DNA from: JBEKUY01 sp049514555
Lineage (GTDB): Bacteria; Acidobacteriota; Terriglobia; Acidiferrales; UBA7541
DNA length: 64,000 bases
Assembly (NCBI GenBank): GCA_049514555.1
Contig: JBEKUY010000003.1
Span: forward strand, 248,001-312,000
Reading direction: 5' to 3'
A program made the translations under genes and the position numbers. Every line of letters begins with the position of its first letter. Position 1 is the first letter of the stretch. Below the pieces are notes generated by a model. It was given only the letters and a program-made list of their open reading frames with translations, did no database searches and was not told the origin of the DNA. Shown here in pieces: positions 45,828-54,813 of this stretch.

Positions 45828-47363
45828 ATGAACGGAGAAACGGCGACGTTGGAGATGACGGCGAATGCGGCATGGAGCCTTCCGGCCGAGCCCTGCGCGA
45901 TCGTGCTGTTCGGTGCCTCGGGCGACCTGGCGCGAAGGAAGGTTGTGCCGGCGCTCTATAGCCTCGCCGCGCAAAACTCGCTTGCTCAGCGCTACACGCT
46001 GGTCGGTTTTGCCCGCACATCCATGACCGACGACGCGTTCCGCTCAGCTGTCGCCGAAGCGGCCAAGACGATTTCCGAAGTCAGCGCGATTGATGAGGCC
46101 AAGTGGCGTGAGTTCGTGGCGAACCTGCATTACGTGACCGGAGACTACAACGATCCGGAAGCCTACCGGAACTTGGGGAAACGGCTGGCAGAACTGGGCC
46201 GCGAGAAGGAGCTCGGGGATAACCGCCTCTTCTACCTGGCCACGCCGCCCGATGTCTATCCCCACATCGTGAAACAGCTCGGGCGAGCGGCGCTGGCGCG
46301 GCCGGTTTCGCCGCAGTCCTGGACGCGGATCATCATTGAAAAGCCGTTCGGCCGGGACCTGGCGTCGGCGCGTGAACTCAACCGCATCGTGCTGAGCGTA
46401 TTCGAGGAATCGCAGGTCTACCGCATCGACCACTACCTGGGCAAAGACACGGTCCAGAATCTGCTGGTTCTGCGCTTCGGGAACGGCATCTTCGAGCCGC
46501 TGTGGAACCGCAATTACGTGGACCACGTGCAGATCACCGCGGCGGAGACCCTGGGGGTCGAACGCCGCGCCGCGTTTTATGAGAATACCGGCGCGCTGCG
46601 GGACATGATCCAGAGCCACATGCTGCAATTGACGTCGCTCGTCGCGCTCGAACCGCCCGCAGCCTTTGACGCGACCGCCGTGCGCAACGAAAAGATCAAG
46701 GTCCTGCAGTCCATCCGCCCGTTCAGCCTGAAAACGGTGAAGCAATCGGTGGTCCGCGCGCAGTACGGCCCCGGGCAGGTAGATGGCAAAGCGGTGCCCG
46801 GCTATCGCCAAGAACCCGGAGTGAAGCCCGATTCGTGCACGGAAACCTTCGTCGCCGCGAAACTAATGATCGATAACTGGCGCTGGGCCGACGTGCCGTT
46901 CTATCTGCGCACGGGCAAGCGCCTCGCCAACCGGTCGACCGAGATCCTCATCCAGTTCAAGCGGGCTCCGCACGTGGTCTTCCGCGGGCGAGAAACCGAG
47001 GCGAACCGCCTGGTTCTGAATATCCAGCCTGACGAAGGCATCTCGATCTCATTCGGCGCAAAGAAGCCCGGAACCGAAATGAATATCGGCACGGTAACCA
47101 TGGATTTTTCCTACCGCGAAGGATTTGGCGGCGCCTTGCGTATCGCTTACGCGACGCTCCTGAACGACTGCCTGCGAGGGGATGCTACACTGTTCGATCG
47201 CGGCGATAGCGTCGAAGCAGCCTGGGCGCTGGTCGGCCCGATTTTGGACGCCTGGGGCGCCAGCAAGGCCGAAATCATTCCGAGCTATGCGGCGGGAAGC
47301 TGGGGCCCGCGCGAAGCCGCCCAAATTCTGGAGAGTGATGGAAGACACTGGGCCCAACCCTAG
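45828..47363 (+). CDS. zwf: Glucose-6-phosphate 1-dehydrogenase
   Basis: 511 residues. Catalyses the first oxidative step of the pentose phosphate pathway, making NAD(P)H. The Rossmann motif is IVLFGASGDLARRKVVPAL; the substrate-binding and catalytic stretch is SQVYRIDHYLGKDTVQN (RIDHYLGK is the family signature), with IIEKPFGRD just before. The C-terminal domain ends with WGPREAAQIL. The start at 45828 has GGGGAG six bases upstream. The gene begins 35 bases after pgi and overlaps pgl by 26 bases. Confidence 0.96.
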   Translation: MNGETATLEMTANAAWSLPAEPCAIVLFGASGDLARRKVVPALYSLAAQNSLAQRYTLVGFARTSMTDDAFRSAVAEAAKTISEVSAIDEAKWREFVANLHYVTGDYNDPEAYRNLGKRLAELGREKELGDNRLFYLATPPDVYPHIVKQLGRAALARPVSPQSWTRIIIEKPFGRDLASARELNRIVLSVFEESQVYRIDHYLGKDTVQNLLVLRFGNGIFEPLWNRNYVDHVQITAAETLGVERRAAFYENTGALRDMIQSHMLQLTSLVALEPPAAFDATAVRNEKIKVLQSIRPFSLKTVKQSVVRAQYGPGQVDGKAVPGYRQEPGVKPDSCTETFVAAKLMIDNWRWADVPFYLRTGKRLANRSTEILIQFKRAPHVVFRGRETEANRLVLNIQPDEGISISFGAKKPGTEMNIGTVTMDFSYREGFGGALRIAYATLLNDCLRGDATLFDRGDSVEAAWALVGPILDAWGASKAEIIPSYAAGSWGPREAAQILESDGRHWAQP

Positions 47364-48189
47364 TTTTTTGCCCGAGGAAATACAGCCGGGCGTCATGGTA
47401 TGCCCGGAGGCCGAAGAGGTGGCCCGCGCGGCGGCGCGGATGTTTGTCGAGTGGGCCTGGCAATCGATTGCGGCGGAGGGCGCGTTTTGTGTGGCGCTCT
47501 CCGGCGGATCCACCCCGCGCGTCATGCTCCAAGCACTAGCGGGCGAGACCTTCCGCAGCCAAGTGGACTGGGCGAAGGTGCAGCTCTTCTGGAGTGATGA
47601 GCGCTGCGTGCCGCCGGACGATCCTGAGAGCAACTATGGACTGGCGCGCAGGGAGCTGCTGATTCGCGTGCCCATTCCCGATGCGAACGTGCACCGCATG
47701 GAAGCGGAGCGTGAAGACCTGGGGCGCGTGGCTCAGGAGTACGAAGAGCTGCTGCGGCGGTACCTGGAGCACGATGCGCACGGCCTCCCGCGCTTCGACT
47801 TGATTTATCTCGGTATCGGCCTGGACGGGCATACAGCCTCGCTCTTCCCCGGCGCACGCGGGCTGCGCGCGACTTCACGCTGGGTGAGCACGCCGCTCGC
47901 GCCGGCGTCGGGAAAGCGGCGAATGACGCTGACGCTGCCGGTGCTCAACGCAGCGAAGCGGGTCCTGTTCCTCGTCGAGGGCTCGGCGAAAGCGGAGATT
48001 TTGCGGACCGTACTGGAAAGTAATGTTGAGCCACCGCTGCCGGCGCAACTCGTGGCGCCGGTTGACGGGCAACGGTGGTTTCTGCTGGACCAGGCGGCCG
48101 CGGCGCTGCTCTCGAGGCAGCCAATCGCCACCGATCCGAAGGAACCGGGATCGAGTGGACAGACGGAACATACAGGAGAGGAATGGTGA
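47338..48189 (+). CDS. pgl: 6-phosphogluconolactonase
   Basis: 283 residues. Hydrolyses 6-phosphogluconolactone, the product of zwf. Landmarks of the DevB/Pgl family: FCVALSGGSTPRVMLQAL, VQLFWSDERCVPPDDPESNYGLARRELL, and FDLIYLGIGLDGHTASLFPG. The tail past about 255 is Glu/Thr-rich and less conserved. ATG 47338 has CTGGAGAG upstream and lies inside the end of zwf; the stop overlaps glk by seven bases. Confidence 0.93.
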   Translation: MEDTGPNPSFLPEEIQPGVMVCPEAEEVARAAARMFVEWAWQSIAAEGAFCVALSGGSTPRVMLQALAGETFRSQVDWAKVQLFWSDERCVPPDDPESNYGLARRELLIRVPIPDANVHRMEAEREDLGRVAQEYEELLRRYLEHDAHGLPRFDLIYLGIGLDGHTASLFPGARGLRATSRWVSTPLAPASGKRRMTLTLPVLNAAKRVLFLVEGSAKAEILRTVLESNVEPPLPAQLVAPVDGQRWFLLDQAAAALLSRQPIATDPKEPGSSGQTEHTGEEW

Positions 48190-49184
48190 TACTGGCAGGG
48201 GACATCGGCGGCACGAAATGCAATCTGGCGCTCTATCGGGAGAAGAGTGGGCAGCTTGAGCCCTTCCTGGAACGGAGGTTCGAGAGCAAGCAGTACGCTG
48301 GTTTTCACGTAATCGTCACGGAGTTCCTGCAACTGGCGGCGAGCCAGTGTTCGCCAGACCGGATTGCTGTGGCCGGCTTCGGCGTCGCGGGGCCGGTCGT
48401 GGAAAACCGGGTGAAGGTCACAAATCTTCCGTGGGTGCTGGATGGCGAGGCCCTCGCGGAAAAGACGGGCCTGCGGAGAGTGGTGCTTCTCAACGACTTC
48501 GCAGCGACGGCGAACAGCCTGGATCACTTGTCGGCGGAGGATTTCTGCGTGTTGAACAAGGGAGAGGTGGCGCCGGGCGGGGCGATGGCCCTGATCGGCG
48601 CGGGAACTGGATTGGGGCAAGTCAATCTTTTCTGGGATGGGGCGAAGTACCGCGTCGCGGGAGCGGAAGCGGGGCATGCAGACTTCTCGCCGCACGATGA
48701 GGAGCAACTCGATCTGCTGCGGTTCATCCTGAAGAAGGGCTTGCCGCCGAGCGCCGAAACCATCCTCTCCGGGCACGGCATCTTGTTGGTGCACGAGTTT
48801 CTCGATCCTGCCGCCCATCATCCCATTTTCGACGTTCCAGGCGCGGACCCGGCGCCGGAGATCTCCCGCTGCGGATTGGACGGGTCGTGTCCGGTGTGCG
48901 TTGAGACGCTCGATTTCTGGACCAAGATTTACGGTTCGGAGACCGGAAACCTGGCGCTTCGAGGACTGGCGACGGGCGGCGTGTATGTCGCGGGCGGGAT
49001 TGCCCCGAAAATTCTCCCGAAGATGGCGGACGGGCGATTCCTGCGCGCGTTCCGCGATAAATCGAAAATGGAGGACCTGCTCGGGCGCGTTCCGCTCTCG
49101 ATCGTGCTCAACGAGAAGGCGCCCTTGATCGGCGCGGGCTATCAGGCTCTCGATGAGTCACGCAGCCTGGCGCGGGCCGGTTGA
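48183..49184 (+). CDS. glk: Glucokinase
   Basis: 333 residues of the proteobacterial-type Glk family. It phosphorylates glucose to glucose-6-phosphate, completing an operon that takes free glucose into the pentose phosphate route. Motifs: phosphate-binding LAGDIGGTKCNLALY at the N-terminus, VVLLNDFAATANSL with the catalytic Asp, ALIGAGTGLG, EAGHADFSP, and ATGGVYVAGGIAPKI. The start has GGAGAGGA upstream and overlaps the pgl stop. Confidence 0.94.
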   Translation: MVILAGDIGGTKCNLALYREKSGQLEPFLERRFESKQYAGFHVIVTEFLQLAASQCSPDRIAVAGFGVAGPVVENRVKVTNLPWVLDGEALAEKTGLRRVVLLNDFAATANSLDHLSAEDFCVLNKGEVAPGGAMALIGAGTGLGQVNLFWDGAKYRVAGAEAGHADFSPHDEEQLDLLRFILKKGLPPSAETILSGHGILLVHEFLDPAAHHPIFDVPGADPAPEISRCGLDGSCPVCVETLDFWTKIYGSETGNLALRGLATGGVYVAGGIAPKILPKMADGRFLRAFRDKSKMEDLLGRVPLSIVLNEKAPLIGAGYQALDESRSLARAG

Positions 49185-49242
49185 CCGGAAGGATCTGGCG
49201 CCGCCCCTGTAGGCCCATGAGCGGCGGTGGTAGGATGCCTGC

Positions 49243-49776
49243 GTGGAGCTCCCCTGGCCGAGACCCAATGAAGAATGGCGCGCGGTTTCGCGCGTCGCGC
49301 TCATCGGCTGGCTCGTCTTCTACGCGCTCTTCCTTCTTTATGCCGCGCTCGACCAGAGCAAGTTCCTGCTGATCGACAACGTCAACCTGATGATCCACGA
49401 GGCCGGGCATCTCCTGTTCAGTTGGCTCGGGTACACGGTGATGATTCTGGGCGGCACGCTGGGCGAGCTTCTCGCGCCGCTCCTGCTCGCGGTGTACTTT
49501 TGGTGGCAACGGCATACCACGGGTCTCGCTTTCTGCGCTTTCTGGTTCTTCGAAAACTTCCTCTACATCGGAAACTACATGGCGGACGCGCGCGCGCGGG
49601 CGCTTCCCCTGATCGGTTCGGGCGAGCATGATTGGGAAATCCTGTTCAACCAGTGGGGTCTGCTGGCGCGAGACACGACGATCGGCGGCGCGACCCGGGC
49701 GATCGGCTGGCTCGGCATGTTGGCGGTCGTGGCCTGGCTCGCCTGGCGCGGCCGGCCTGCCAGGAAGGGAACGTAG
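49243..49776 (+). CDS. Small membrane protein with HEAGH motif (possible M50-like metalloprotease fold)
   Basis: 177 residues from a GTG with TAGGA upstream. Hydrophobic spans at about 17-35 (VALIGWLVFYALFLLYAAL), 55-85 (with the motif inside: NLMIHEAGHLLFSWLGYTVMILGG), 90-110 and 150-170. An HExxH motif within a hydrophobic stretch is the zinc site pattern of intramembrane M50-type proteases, but the usual NPDG motif is not visible and the protein is short, so catalytic function is uncertain. I do not recognise a named family. It lies between the glucokinase operon and a two-component pair and could belong to either. Confidence 0.6.
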   Translation: MELPWPRPNEEWRAVSRVALIGWLVFYALFLLYAALDQSKFLLIDNVNLMIHEAGHLLFSWLGYTVMILGGTLGELLAPLLLAVYFWWQRHTTGLAFCAFWFFENFLYIGNYMADARARALPLIGSGEHDWEILFNQWGLLARDTTIGGATRAIGWLGMLAVVAWLAWRGRPARKGT

Positions 49777-49844
49777 CGAGGGACCGCGGGGCTTCTCGCT
49801 TGCCGGCGTTGTCGCCCCAGGGGTATGCGGTATATCCTCCCCAT

Positions 49845-51188
49845 GTGCCGCGCTCCACTTCACATGGCCGTTCTCCTACCACGGGACTCCTGCTCGGCCT
49901 GATCATCACCCTTGCGGCGGTGGTGGCCTACTCCTGGTACATCACGCGGCAAATCTCCGGTCTGAGGAAGCTGCAGAGCGATTTGGTCGATCGCAACCGG
50001 AAGGACTCCAACCAACTGCTGAGAATTCAGAACGACCTCAACTCCCTGGCGATCGCCATGCGCGACATGCTCGATGCCGATGAGCCCTATCCACTCACCG
50101 CTTGGACGGCTCAATTTGACCGCATCCGGGGCGACCTGGAAGATGCGATGCGCCTGGAGGAGAAGCTCGGGGTGGCCAACAGGACCCCGGAACAAAGCCA
50201 GTACCTGGGAAATTCGATGGCGCAGTTTTGGGACGCGGTGGGCAGGACCTTTGCGCTAGCCCGCGACGGCAAGAATCGGGAGGCGCGCGAGCAGATCCGG
50301 CTGTCGTTGCAGGCGCGGCAGGCGGCCCTGAGCAGCGCCGTCGCACGGCTGTTGGTGGCGAACAACGAAAGCGAAGAGCAGGCGGCGCAGCGCATCGGCA
50401 TGATCTACGACGGCGTTCAGCGGCAAGTATATTGGTTCCTGACGGCCACGCTCACCGCCATCGTGCTCACCAGCCTGTATCTGATTTATTCGAACCGCCG
50501 GCTATTCGCCCGCCTGGAGACTCTCTCGCAACAGCGCAGCGAGCTTGCCCAGAAGCTGATATCGACGCAGGAATCCACGCTGCGGCACATCTCGCGCGAG
50601 CTGCACGACGAGTTCGGCCAAATCCTGACGGCCATGGGTTCCATGCTCGACCGCGCCGGCCATCACGCGCCCGAAGGATCCGCGCTGCGCGCCGAGATTC
50701 GCGAGGTCTGCGAGATTGCGCAGGGAACGCTGGACAGGGTTCGCGGCCTCTCGCAGGCGCTGCACCCGGCAATCTTGGACCAGGCCGGACTCGAAAGCAC
50801 GCTCGCCTGGTATCTTCCCGCCCTGGAAAGGCAAACCGGCATGGTCATATCCTATGAAAAATCCGGAACATCGTTCCCCGTGGATGGCAACGCCTCGATC
50901 CACGTGTACCGCGTGTTGCAGGAAGCGCTCAATAACGTGGTACGGCATTCCGGAGCCAGCCGGGCCTGGGTGCGGATGCGATTTACGGACGACGCTCTGG
51001 AGTTGGAAGTCGAGGATCATGGCAAGGGCGTGGGGGCGCAGCCGTCGCGGCACGGGATTGGGGTGGTGGCCATGCGCGAACGCGCCGAGCTGCTCGGCGG
51101 GAGCCTCCAGTTCTTGCGGCCCGCGGAGGGCGGCACGCTGCTGCGGCTGAAGATTCCCAGGGAGAAAGCCGGGTCACATGCCGAATAA
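49845..51188 (+). CDS. NarX/DegS-type sensor histidine kinase
   Basis: About 447 residues if GTG 49845 is used; no good ribosome site supports the start. Layout: a membrane span (GLLLGLIITLAAVVAYSWYI), a helical sensor region of ~190 residues with amphipathic, charged heptads (KLQSDLVDRNRKDSNQLLRIQNDLNSL), a second span (WFLTATLTAIVLTSLYLIY), a short linker, then HisKA_3 with phospho-acceptor His in LRHISRELHDEFGQILTAMG, and an HATPase with VYRVLQEALNNVVRHSGAS and GIGVVAMRERAELLGG. The helical outer domain resembles four-helix ligand sensors. Its stop overlaps the NarL-type regulator by 11 bases. Confidence 0.88.
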   Translation: MPRSTSHGRSPTTGLLLGLIITLAAVVAYSWYITRQISGLRKLQSDLVDRNRKDSNQLLRIQNDLNSLAIAMRDMLDADEPYPLTAWTAQFDRIRGDLEDAMRLEEKLGVANRTPEQSQYLGNSMAQFWDAVGRTFALARDGKNREAREQIRLSLQARQAALSSAVARLLVANNESEEQAAQRIGMIYDGVQRQVYWFLTATLTAIVLTSLYLIYSNRRLFARLETLSQQRSELAQKLISTQESTLRHISRELHDEFGQILTAMGSMLDRAGHHAPEGSALRAEIREVCEIAQGTLDRVRGLSQALHPAILDQAGLESTLAWYLPALERQTGMVISYEKSGTSFPVDGNASIHVYRVLQEALNNVVRHSGASRAWVRMRFTDDALELEVEDHGKGVGAQPSRHGIGVVAMRERAELLGGSLQFLRPAEGGTLLRLKIPREKAGSHAE

Positions 51189-51816
51189 GCCGAATAGGCT
51201 GACGGTCTTGCTGGTGGACGATCACAGACTCGTGCGCCAGGGGTTCCGCCGGATGCTGGAGGATGATCCCGGTATTACCGTGGTGGGCGAGGCGAGCGAC
51301 GGCGAAGAGGCCGTCCTCCTGGCCGGCAAGCTGCGCCCCGCAGTCATCGTGATGGACTGCGCGATGCCGGGCACGAGCGGCTTGGACGCTACGAGGCGGA
51401 TCCTCGAATCCTCCCCGGACATCGCGATCCTCATGCTGAGCATGCATTCGGAGGACACTCTGGTTCGCCAGGCGCTGGAAGCCGGGGCACGAGGGTATGT
51501 CCTCAAGAATGCGGTGGACCTCGAACTCGCCGCGGCCATCCGTCGGGTGGCAGCCGGGGAGACCGTGCTCGATCCTCAAGTGTCCTCCCGCGAGGTCTTG
51601 AAGGGTGAGCGAGACAGCGGGCTCACCCAGCGCGAGCTCGAGATTCTGCAGTTGATCGTCAACGGGGGATCGAACAAAGAGATCGCCGCACGTCTGGAAC
51701 TCAGCGTGAACACCGTGGCAGTCCACCGCGCGAATATCATGAATGCTCTCAGGATTCACAAGACGGCCGACTTGGTCGTCTATGCCATCCGCAACGGCCT
51801 GGTCAGCCTTCCGTGA
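51178..51816 (+). CDS. NarL/FixJ-family response regulator
   Basis: 212 residues. Receiver: LLVDDHRLVRQGFRRMLE, phospho-acceptor Asp in VIVMDCAMPGTSGLDATRRI, LMLSMHSEDTLV and the Lys of GYVLKNAVDLEL. A LuxR-type helix-turn-helix follows: LTQRELEILQLIVNGGSNKEIAARLELSVNTVAVHRANIM. It starts inside the kinase gene and its stop forms a GTGA overlap with the CRTAC gene, so all three are on one transcript and the secreted CRTAC protein may be a target or partner of the system. Confidence 0.92.
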   Translation: MPNKPNRLTVLLVDDHRLVRQGFRRMLEDDPGITVVGEASDGEEAVLLAGKLRPAVIVMDCAMPGTSGLDATRRILESSPDIAILMLSMHSEDTLVRQALEAGARGYVLKNAVDLELAAAIRRVAAGETVLDPQVSSREVLKGERDSGLTQRELEILQLIVNGGSNKEIAARLELSVNTVAVHRANIMNALRIHKTADLVVYAIRNGLVSLP

Positions 51817-53513
51817 ACCGCCGTCTGTTTTTATCCCGGCTGCTCGGCGCGGGAATCACCGCTTCGGTTTTACCATCTGCCTTTGCGAGACCTTCCTCCC
51901 CGCTGGACTTCCGCTTCGTGGACGTCACCTCGCGCGCCGGCATTCAGTTTCGCCACAATAGCGGCGCTTTCGGCGGGAAGTATCTGCCCGAAACCATGGG
52001 CTCCGGTTGCGCGTTCCTCGACTATGACCGGGACGGCTGGCAGGATATCCTCCTCATCAACGGGATGGACTGGCCGGGGCACAAGCGCCAGCGCTCCACC
52101 CTGCACCTCTACCGCAACAACCGTAACGGCACGTTTACCGATGTCACACGCAGCGCCGGCCTGGATGTGGAGATGTACGGCATGGGCGTTGCCGTGGGCG
52201 ATTACAACAACGATGGTTTCCCCGACATCCTGGTTACCTGCGTCGGGCAGAACCGGCTATTCCAAAACACGGGGAAGGGTACCTTCCTCGATGTGACGCG
52301 CAAGAGCGGTCTCGGCGCTAGGCAAGGCTTCGGCGCTTCGGCGCTCTGGTTCGACTACGACCGCGACGGTTTGCTCGATCTGTTCGTCACCAACTATGTG
52401 CGGTGGTCTCCGGAGCATGACGTTTTCTGCAGCCTGGACGGCAAACACAAGTCCTATTGCACGCCGGAAGCCTATCGGGGCGAAACGTGCTGGCTTTTTC
52501 ATAACCGGGGCAACGGCACGTTTGAAGATGTCACGGCCACCAGCGGAATCTTCGACACGAGTTCGAAGTCGCTTGGTGTCGCGATGCTCGATTACGATCA
52601 GGACGGCTGGCCCGATCTCCTGGTCGCGAACGATACGCAGCCCAACAAACTCTACAAAAACCTGCGCGACGGTACCTTCAAGGATGTCGCCGTTGAAGCC
52701 GGACTGGCCTTCAGCACCGAGGGCAAGGCCCGAGCCGGCATGGGCGTGGATGCGGCAGACTTCGACAATTCCGGCAGGCCCGGCGTGGTCATCACCAATT
52801 TTGATAACGAGATGATCGGGCTATACCGTACTCCCTCGAAAGGCCAGTATTTGTATGATGACGTGGCCATGCGGGCCGGAGTCGGGATGGCGTCGCGGAC
52901 GACCTTGGGATTCGGCTGCGCGTTTTTCGACGTGAACCTCGATGGGAATCTCGACTTAGTCGTTGCCAATGGCCACATCGACGAAACCGTGCGAAACATC
53001 CGCGGCAACGTGGGCTACGCCCAGCCCGCTCAGTTGTTCCTGAACAGCGCCAAGGGGGTTTTTCATGACGTCGCGTCAGAGGTCGGCGGCGGGTTCGACC
53101 GGCCGCGCGTCGGCCGCGGCTTGGCTTATGGCGACTTTGACCGCGATGGCGACCTCGACGTTCTCATGACCACGAACAACGGCCCGGCTGTCCTCTTTCG
53201 CAACGATCAGCTTGTGCGGAACCACAGCATTCGCTTTCACTTGGTCGGCGCCAAGTCGAACCGCGATGCCATCGGCACCTCCGTGCGAGTCTTCCAGAAT
53301 GGCATTGTCCAGTCGCGTCTGGTAAAAGGCGGATCGAGTTACCTCTCACAATCAGAGCTTCCGGTCACATTTGGGCTGGGAAGGAGCGACAGAATCGAAC
53401 GAGTGGTGCTCGATTGGCCAAGCGGCCGGACCGAAGAGTACAAAGACATCGAGGCCGGCAAGGCATTCGAATGCATTGAAACCAAAGGAATTACACCAAT
53501 CTACAGCTTCTAA
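51813..53513 (+). CDS. Exported FG-GAP/ASPIC (UnbV, CRTAC1-like) repeat protein
   Basis: 566 residues from a GTG in a GTGA overlap. A Tat-like leader (NRRLFLSRLLGAGITASVLPSAFA) is followed by FG-GAP/VCBS beta-propeller repeats with calcium-binding DxDxDGxxD loops: LDYDRDGWQDILLING, GDYNNDGFPDILVTC, FDYDRDGLLDLFVTNY, LDYDQDGWPDLLVAND, FDVNLDGNLDLVVANG, GDFDRDGDLDVLMTTN. The C-terminal ASPIC/UnbV domain shows GAKSNRDAIGTSVRVF, SYLSQSELPVTFGLG and IERVVLDWPSGRTEEY. Such proteins are secreted and abundant in Acidobacteriota; the function is unknown beyond binding of calcium and probably glycans or proteins. Confidence 0.9.
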   Translation: MNRRLFLSRLLGAGITASVLPSAFARPSSPLDFRFVDVTSRAGIQFRHNSGAFGGKYLPETMGSGCAFLDYDRDGWQDILLINGMDWPGHKRQRSTLHLYRNNRNGTFTDVTRSAGLDVEMYGMGVAVGDYNNDGFPDILVTCVGQNRLFQNTGKGTFLDVTRKSGLGARQGFGASALWFDYDRDGLLDLFVTNYVRWSPEHDVFCSLDGKHKSYCTPEAYRGETCWLFHNRGNGTFEDVTATSGIFDTSSKSLGVAMLDYDQDGWPDLLVANDTQPNKLYKNLRDGTFKDVAVEAGLAFSTEGKARAGMGVDAADFDNSGRPGVVITNFDNEMIGLYRTPSKGQYLYDDVAMRAGVGMASRTTLGFGCAFFDVNLDGNLDLVVANGHIDETVRNIRGNVGYAQPAQLFLNSAKGVFHDVASEVGGGFDRPRVGRGLAYGDFDRDGDLDVLMTTNNGPAVLFRNDQLVRNHSIRFHLVGAKSNRDAIGTSVRVFQNGIVQSRLVKGGSSYLSQSELPVTFGLGRSDRIERVVLDWPSGRTEEYKDIEAGKAFECIETKGITPIYSF

Positions 53514-53579
53514 TATCTTTGCATTATTGCGCTCAGGCACTGGTCGCGATTAGATGGTCCTAGTTCACCCCTGAGTTTC

Positions 53580-53628
53580 GGGAGCCGGATGATGCGCAGC
53601 CGAGCGGTCACCGGCTCCCCGATTTTTT
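53580..53628 (+). terminator. Intrinsic terminator after the CRTAC gene
   Basis: GGGAGCCGG at 53580-53588 pairs perfectly with CCGGCTCCC at 53611-53619; GATTTTTT follows to 53628. This nine-base GC-rich stem plus T-run 67 bases past the stop is the clearest intrinsic terminator in the window. The rest of the 283-base gap before the convergent DHOD-like gene holds no gene. Confidence 0.8.
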
Positions 53629-53796
53629 GGCCTTACTTCCTGCCGTTGTCGAACCCCGTTCAGCGTGCGAGCGCGATCCCGGACAATCGAAGACTACTCA
53701 CGTGAGGGTCTTTGTGGGGCGGGTGAGCTTCTCGGTTGCGAATCACAGGGGAGCGGAAGCGCCAGGACGGCGCCTCCGCCTCTAGTAGGCAATCGC

Positions 53797-54813
53797 TCAG
53801 GAGCGCCAAGTGCGCGGACGGAGTGTGTAAGAGCTGAGGACGCGCATGTAGTTGCCGCGCTCGAGCGCCCCGGGGTTCGGCACCGCGCGGTGACTCATGC
53901 TGCCGAGCATTTGTTTGACGGATTCGTACTCGTGCTCTTCCATCCAGTGGGAGAGTTCCTTGAGCACGCGCGTGGCGTGGCCGACGCCGTTTTCCAGCAG
54001 CGCCGAGGTCATCATGGCCGCGTCCGCTCCGGCCATAATCGACTTGAGAACGTCTTCGGAGCTGTGTACGCCTCCGGTAATCCCGAGACTCGCCTTGACG
54101 TGCCCGTAGATGATGGCGGTCCAGTGCAGGCGCAGGAGCAGCTCCTGGGGTTGGCTCAGTTGCAGCCGGGGCACGACCTCGAATGTTTCGATGTCGAAAT
54201 CCGGCTGGTAGAAGCGGTTGAAAAGCACCAGCCCGTCAGCCTTGACTTTGTCCAGGCGCCTGGCCATGTGAAGAATGGCGCTGAAGAAGGGCGAGAGTTT
54301 TACGATCACGGGGACGTGCACGCTCGACTTGACCAGGCGGACGAGTTCGCAGAAGCCTTCCTCCACTTCCTGGCCGCTGCGGCCCTGGTCGGTCTCGACC
54401 GAATAGAGGTTCAGCTCGATGGCATCGGCTCCCGCTTGCTGCATCTCCTTCGCATAGCGAATCCAGCCGCCCGGCGTGCTTCCGTTCAGGCTGGCAATGA
54501 CGGGGATGGCCACGCTGCGCTTGGCCCGCTGGATCAGCTCCAGGTAGCCCGCTGGTCCCGTGTTGTAGGTCAGCAGGTCGGGGAAGTAGGTGATGGCTTC
54601 GGGAAACTCATCCGTGCCTCGCGCGAGGTCCTGATCGAGCGCCTCGCTCTCGAGCGTCAGTTGTTCTTCGAAGAGGGAAGGAAGCACGACGGCCGCAACG
54701 CCCGCATCCTCCAAGCGGCGGAGATTGTCCACCGACTCCGTCAGCGGTGACGCGGACACAACCAGCGGGTTCTTCAGCTTGAGGCCGACGAAGTGGGTCG
54801 TGAGGTCAATCAT
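53797..54813 (-). CDS. Dihydroorotate dehydrogenase-like flavoprotein linked to PFOR
   Basis: 338 residues. A TIM-barrel FMN protein of the DHOD class: IDLTTHFVGLKLKNPLVVSASPLTESVDNLRRLEDAGVAAVVLPS, IPVIASLNGSTPGGWIRYAKEMQQAGADAIELNLY, VPVIVKLSPFFSAILHMARRLDKVKADGLVLFNR, and LGITGGVHSSEDVLKSIMAGADAAMMTSALL. The DHOD catalytic base region is less typical (no clear pyrimidine-binding NxP/NS pair), so orotate formation is uncertain. The start overlaps the nifJ stop by three bases, and it is translationally coupled to that gene; adjacent pairs of this kind recur in related bacteria, pointing to a redox role with PFOR instead of pyrimidine synthesis. Confidence 0.82.
   Translation of the reverse strand: MIDLTTHFVGLKLKNPLVVSASPLTESVDNLRRLEDAGVAAVVLPSLFEEQLTLESEALDQDLARGTDEFPEAITYFPDLLTYNTGPAGYLELIQRAKRSVAIPVIASLNGSTPGGWIRYAKEMQQAGADAIELNLYSVETDQGRSGQEVEEGFCELVRLVKSSVHVPVIVKLSPFFSAILHMARRLDKVKADGLVLFNRFYQPDFDIETFEVVPRLQLSQPQELLLRLHWTAIIYGHVKASLGITGGVHSSEDVLKSIMAGADAAMMTSALLENGVGHATRVLKELSHWMEEHEYESVKQMLGSMSHRAVPNPGALERGNYMRVLSSYTLRPRTWRS

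Noticed and set aside
44440..46020. A 526-codon leftward frame opposite pgi and zwf
   Set aside because: Antisense to two strongly supported enzymes; no domain features.
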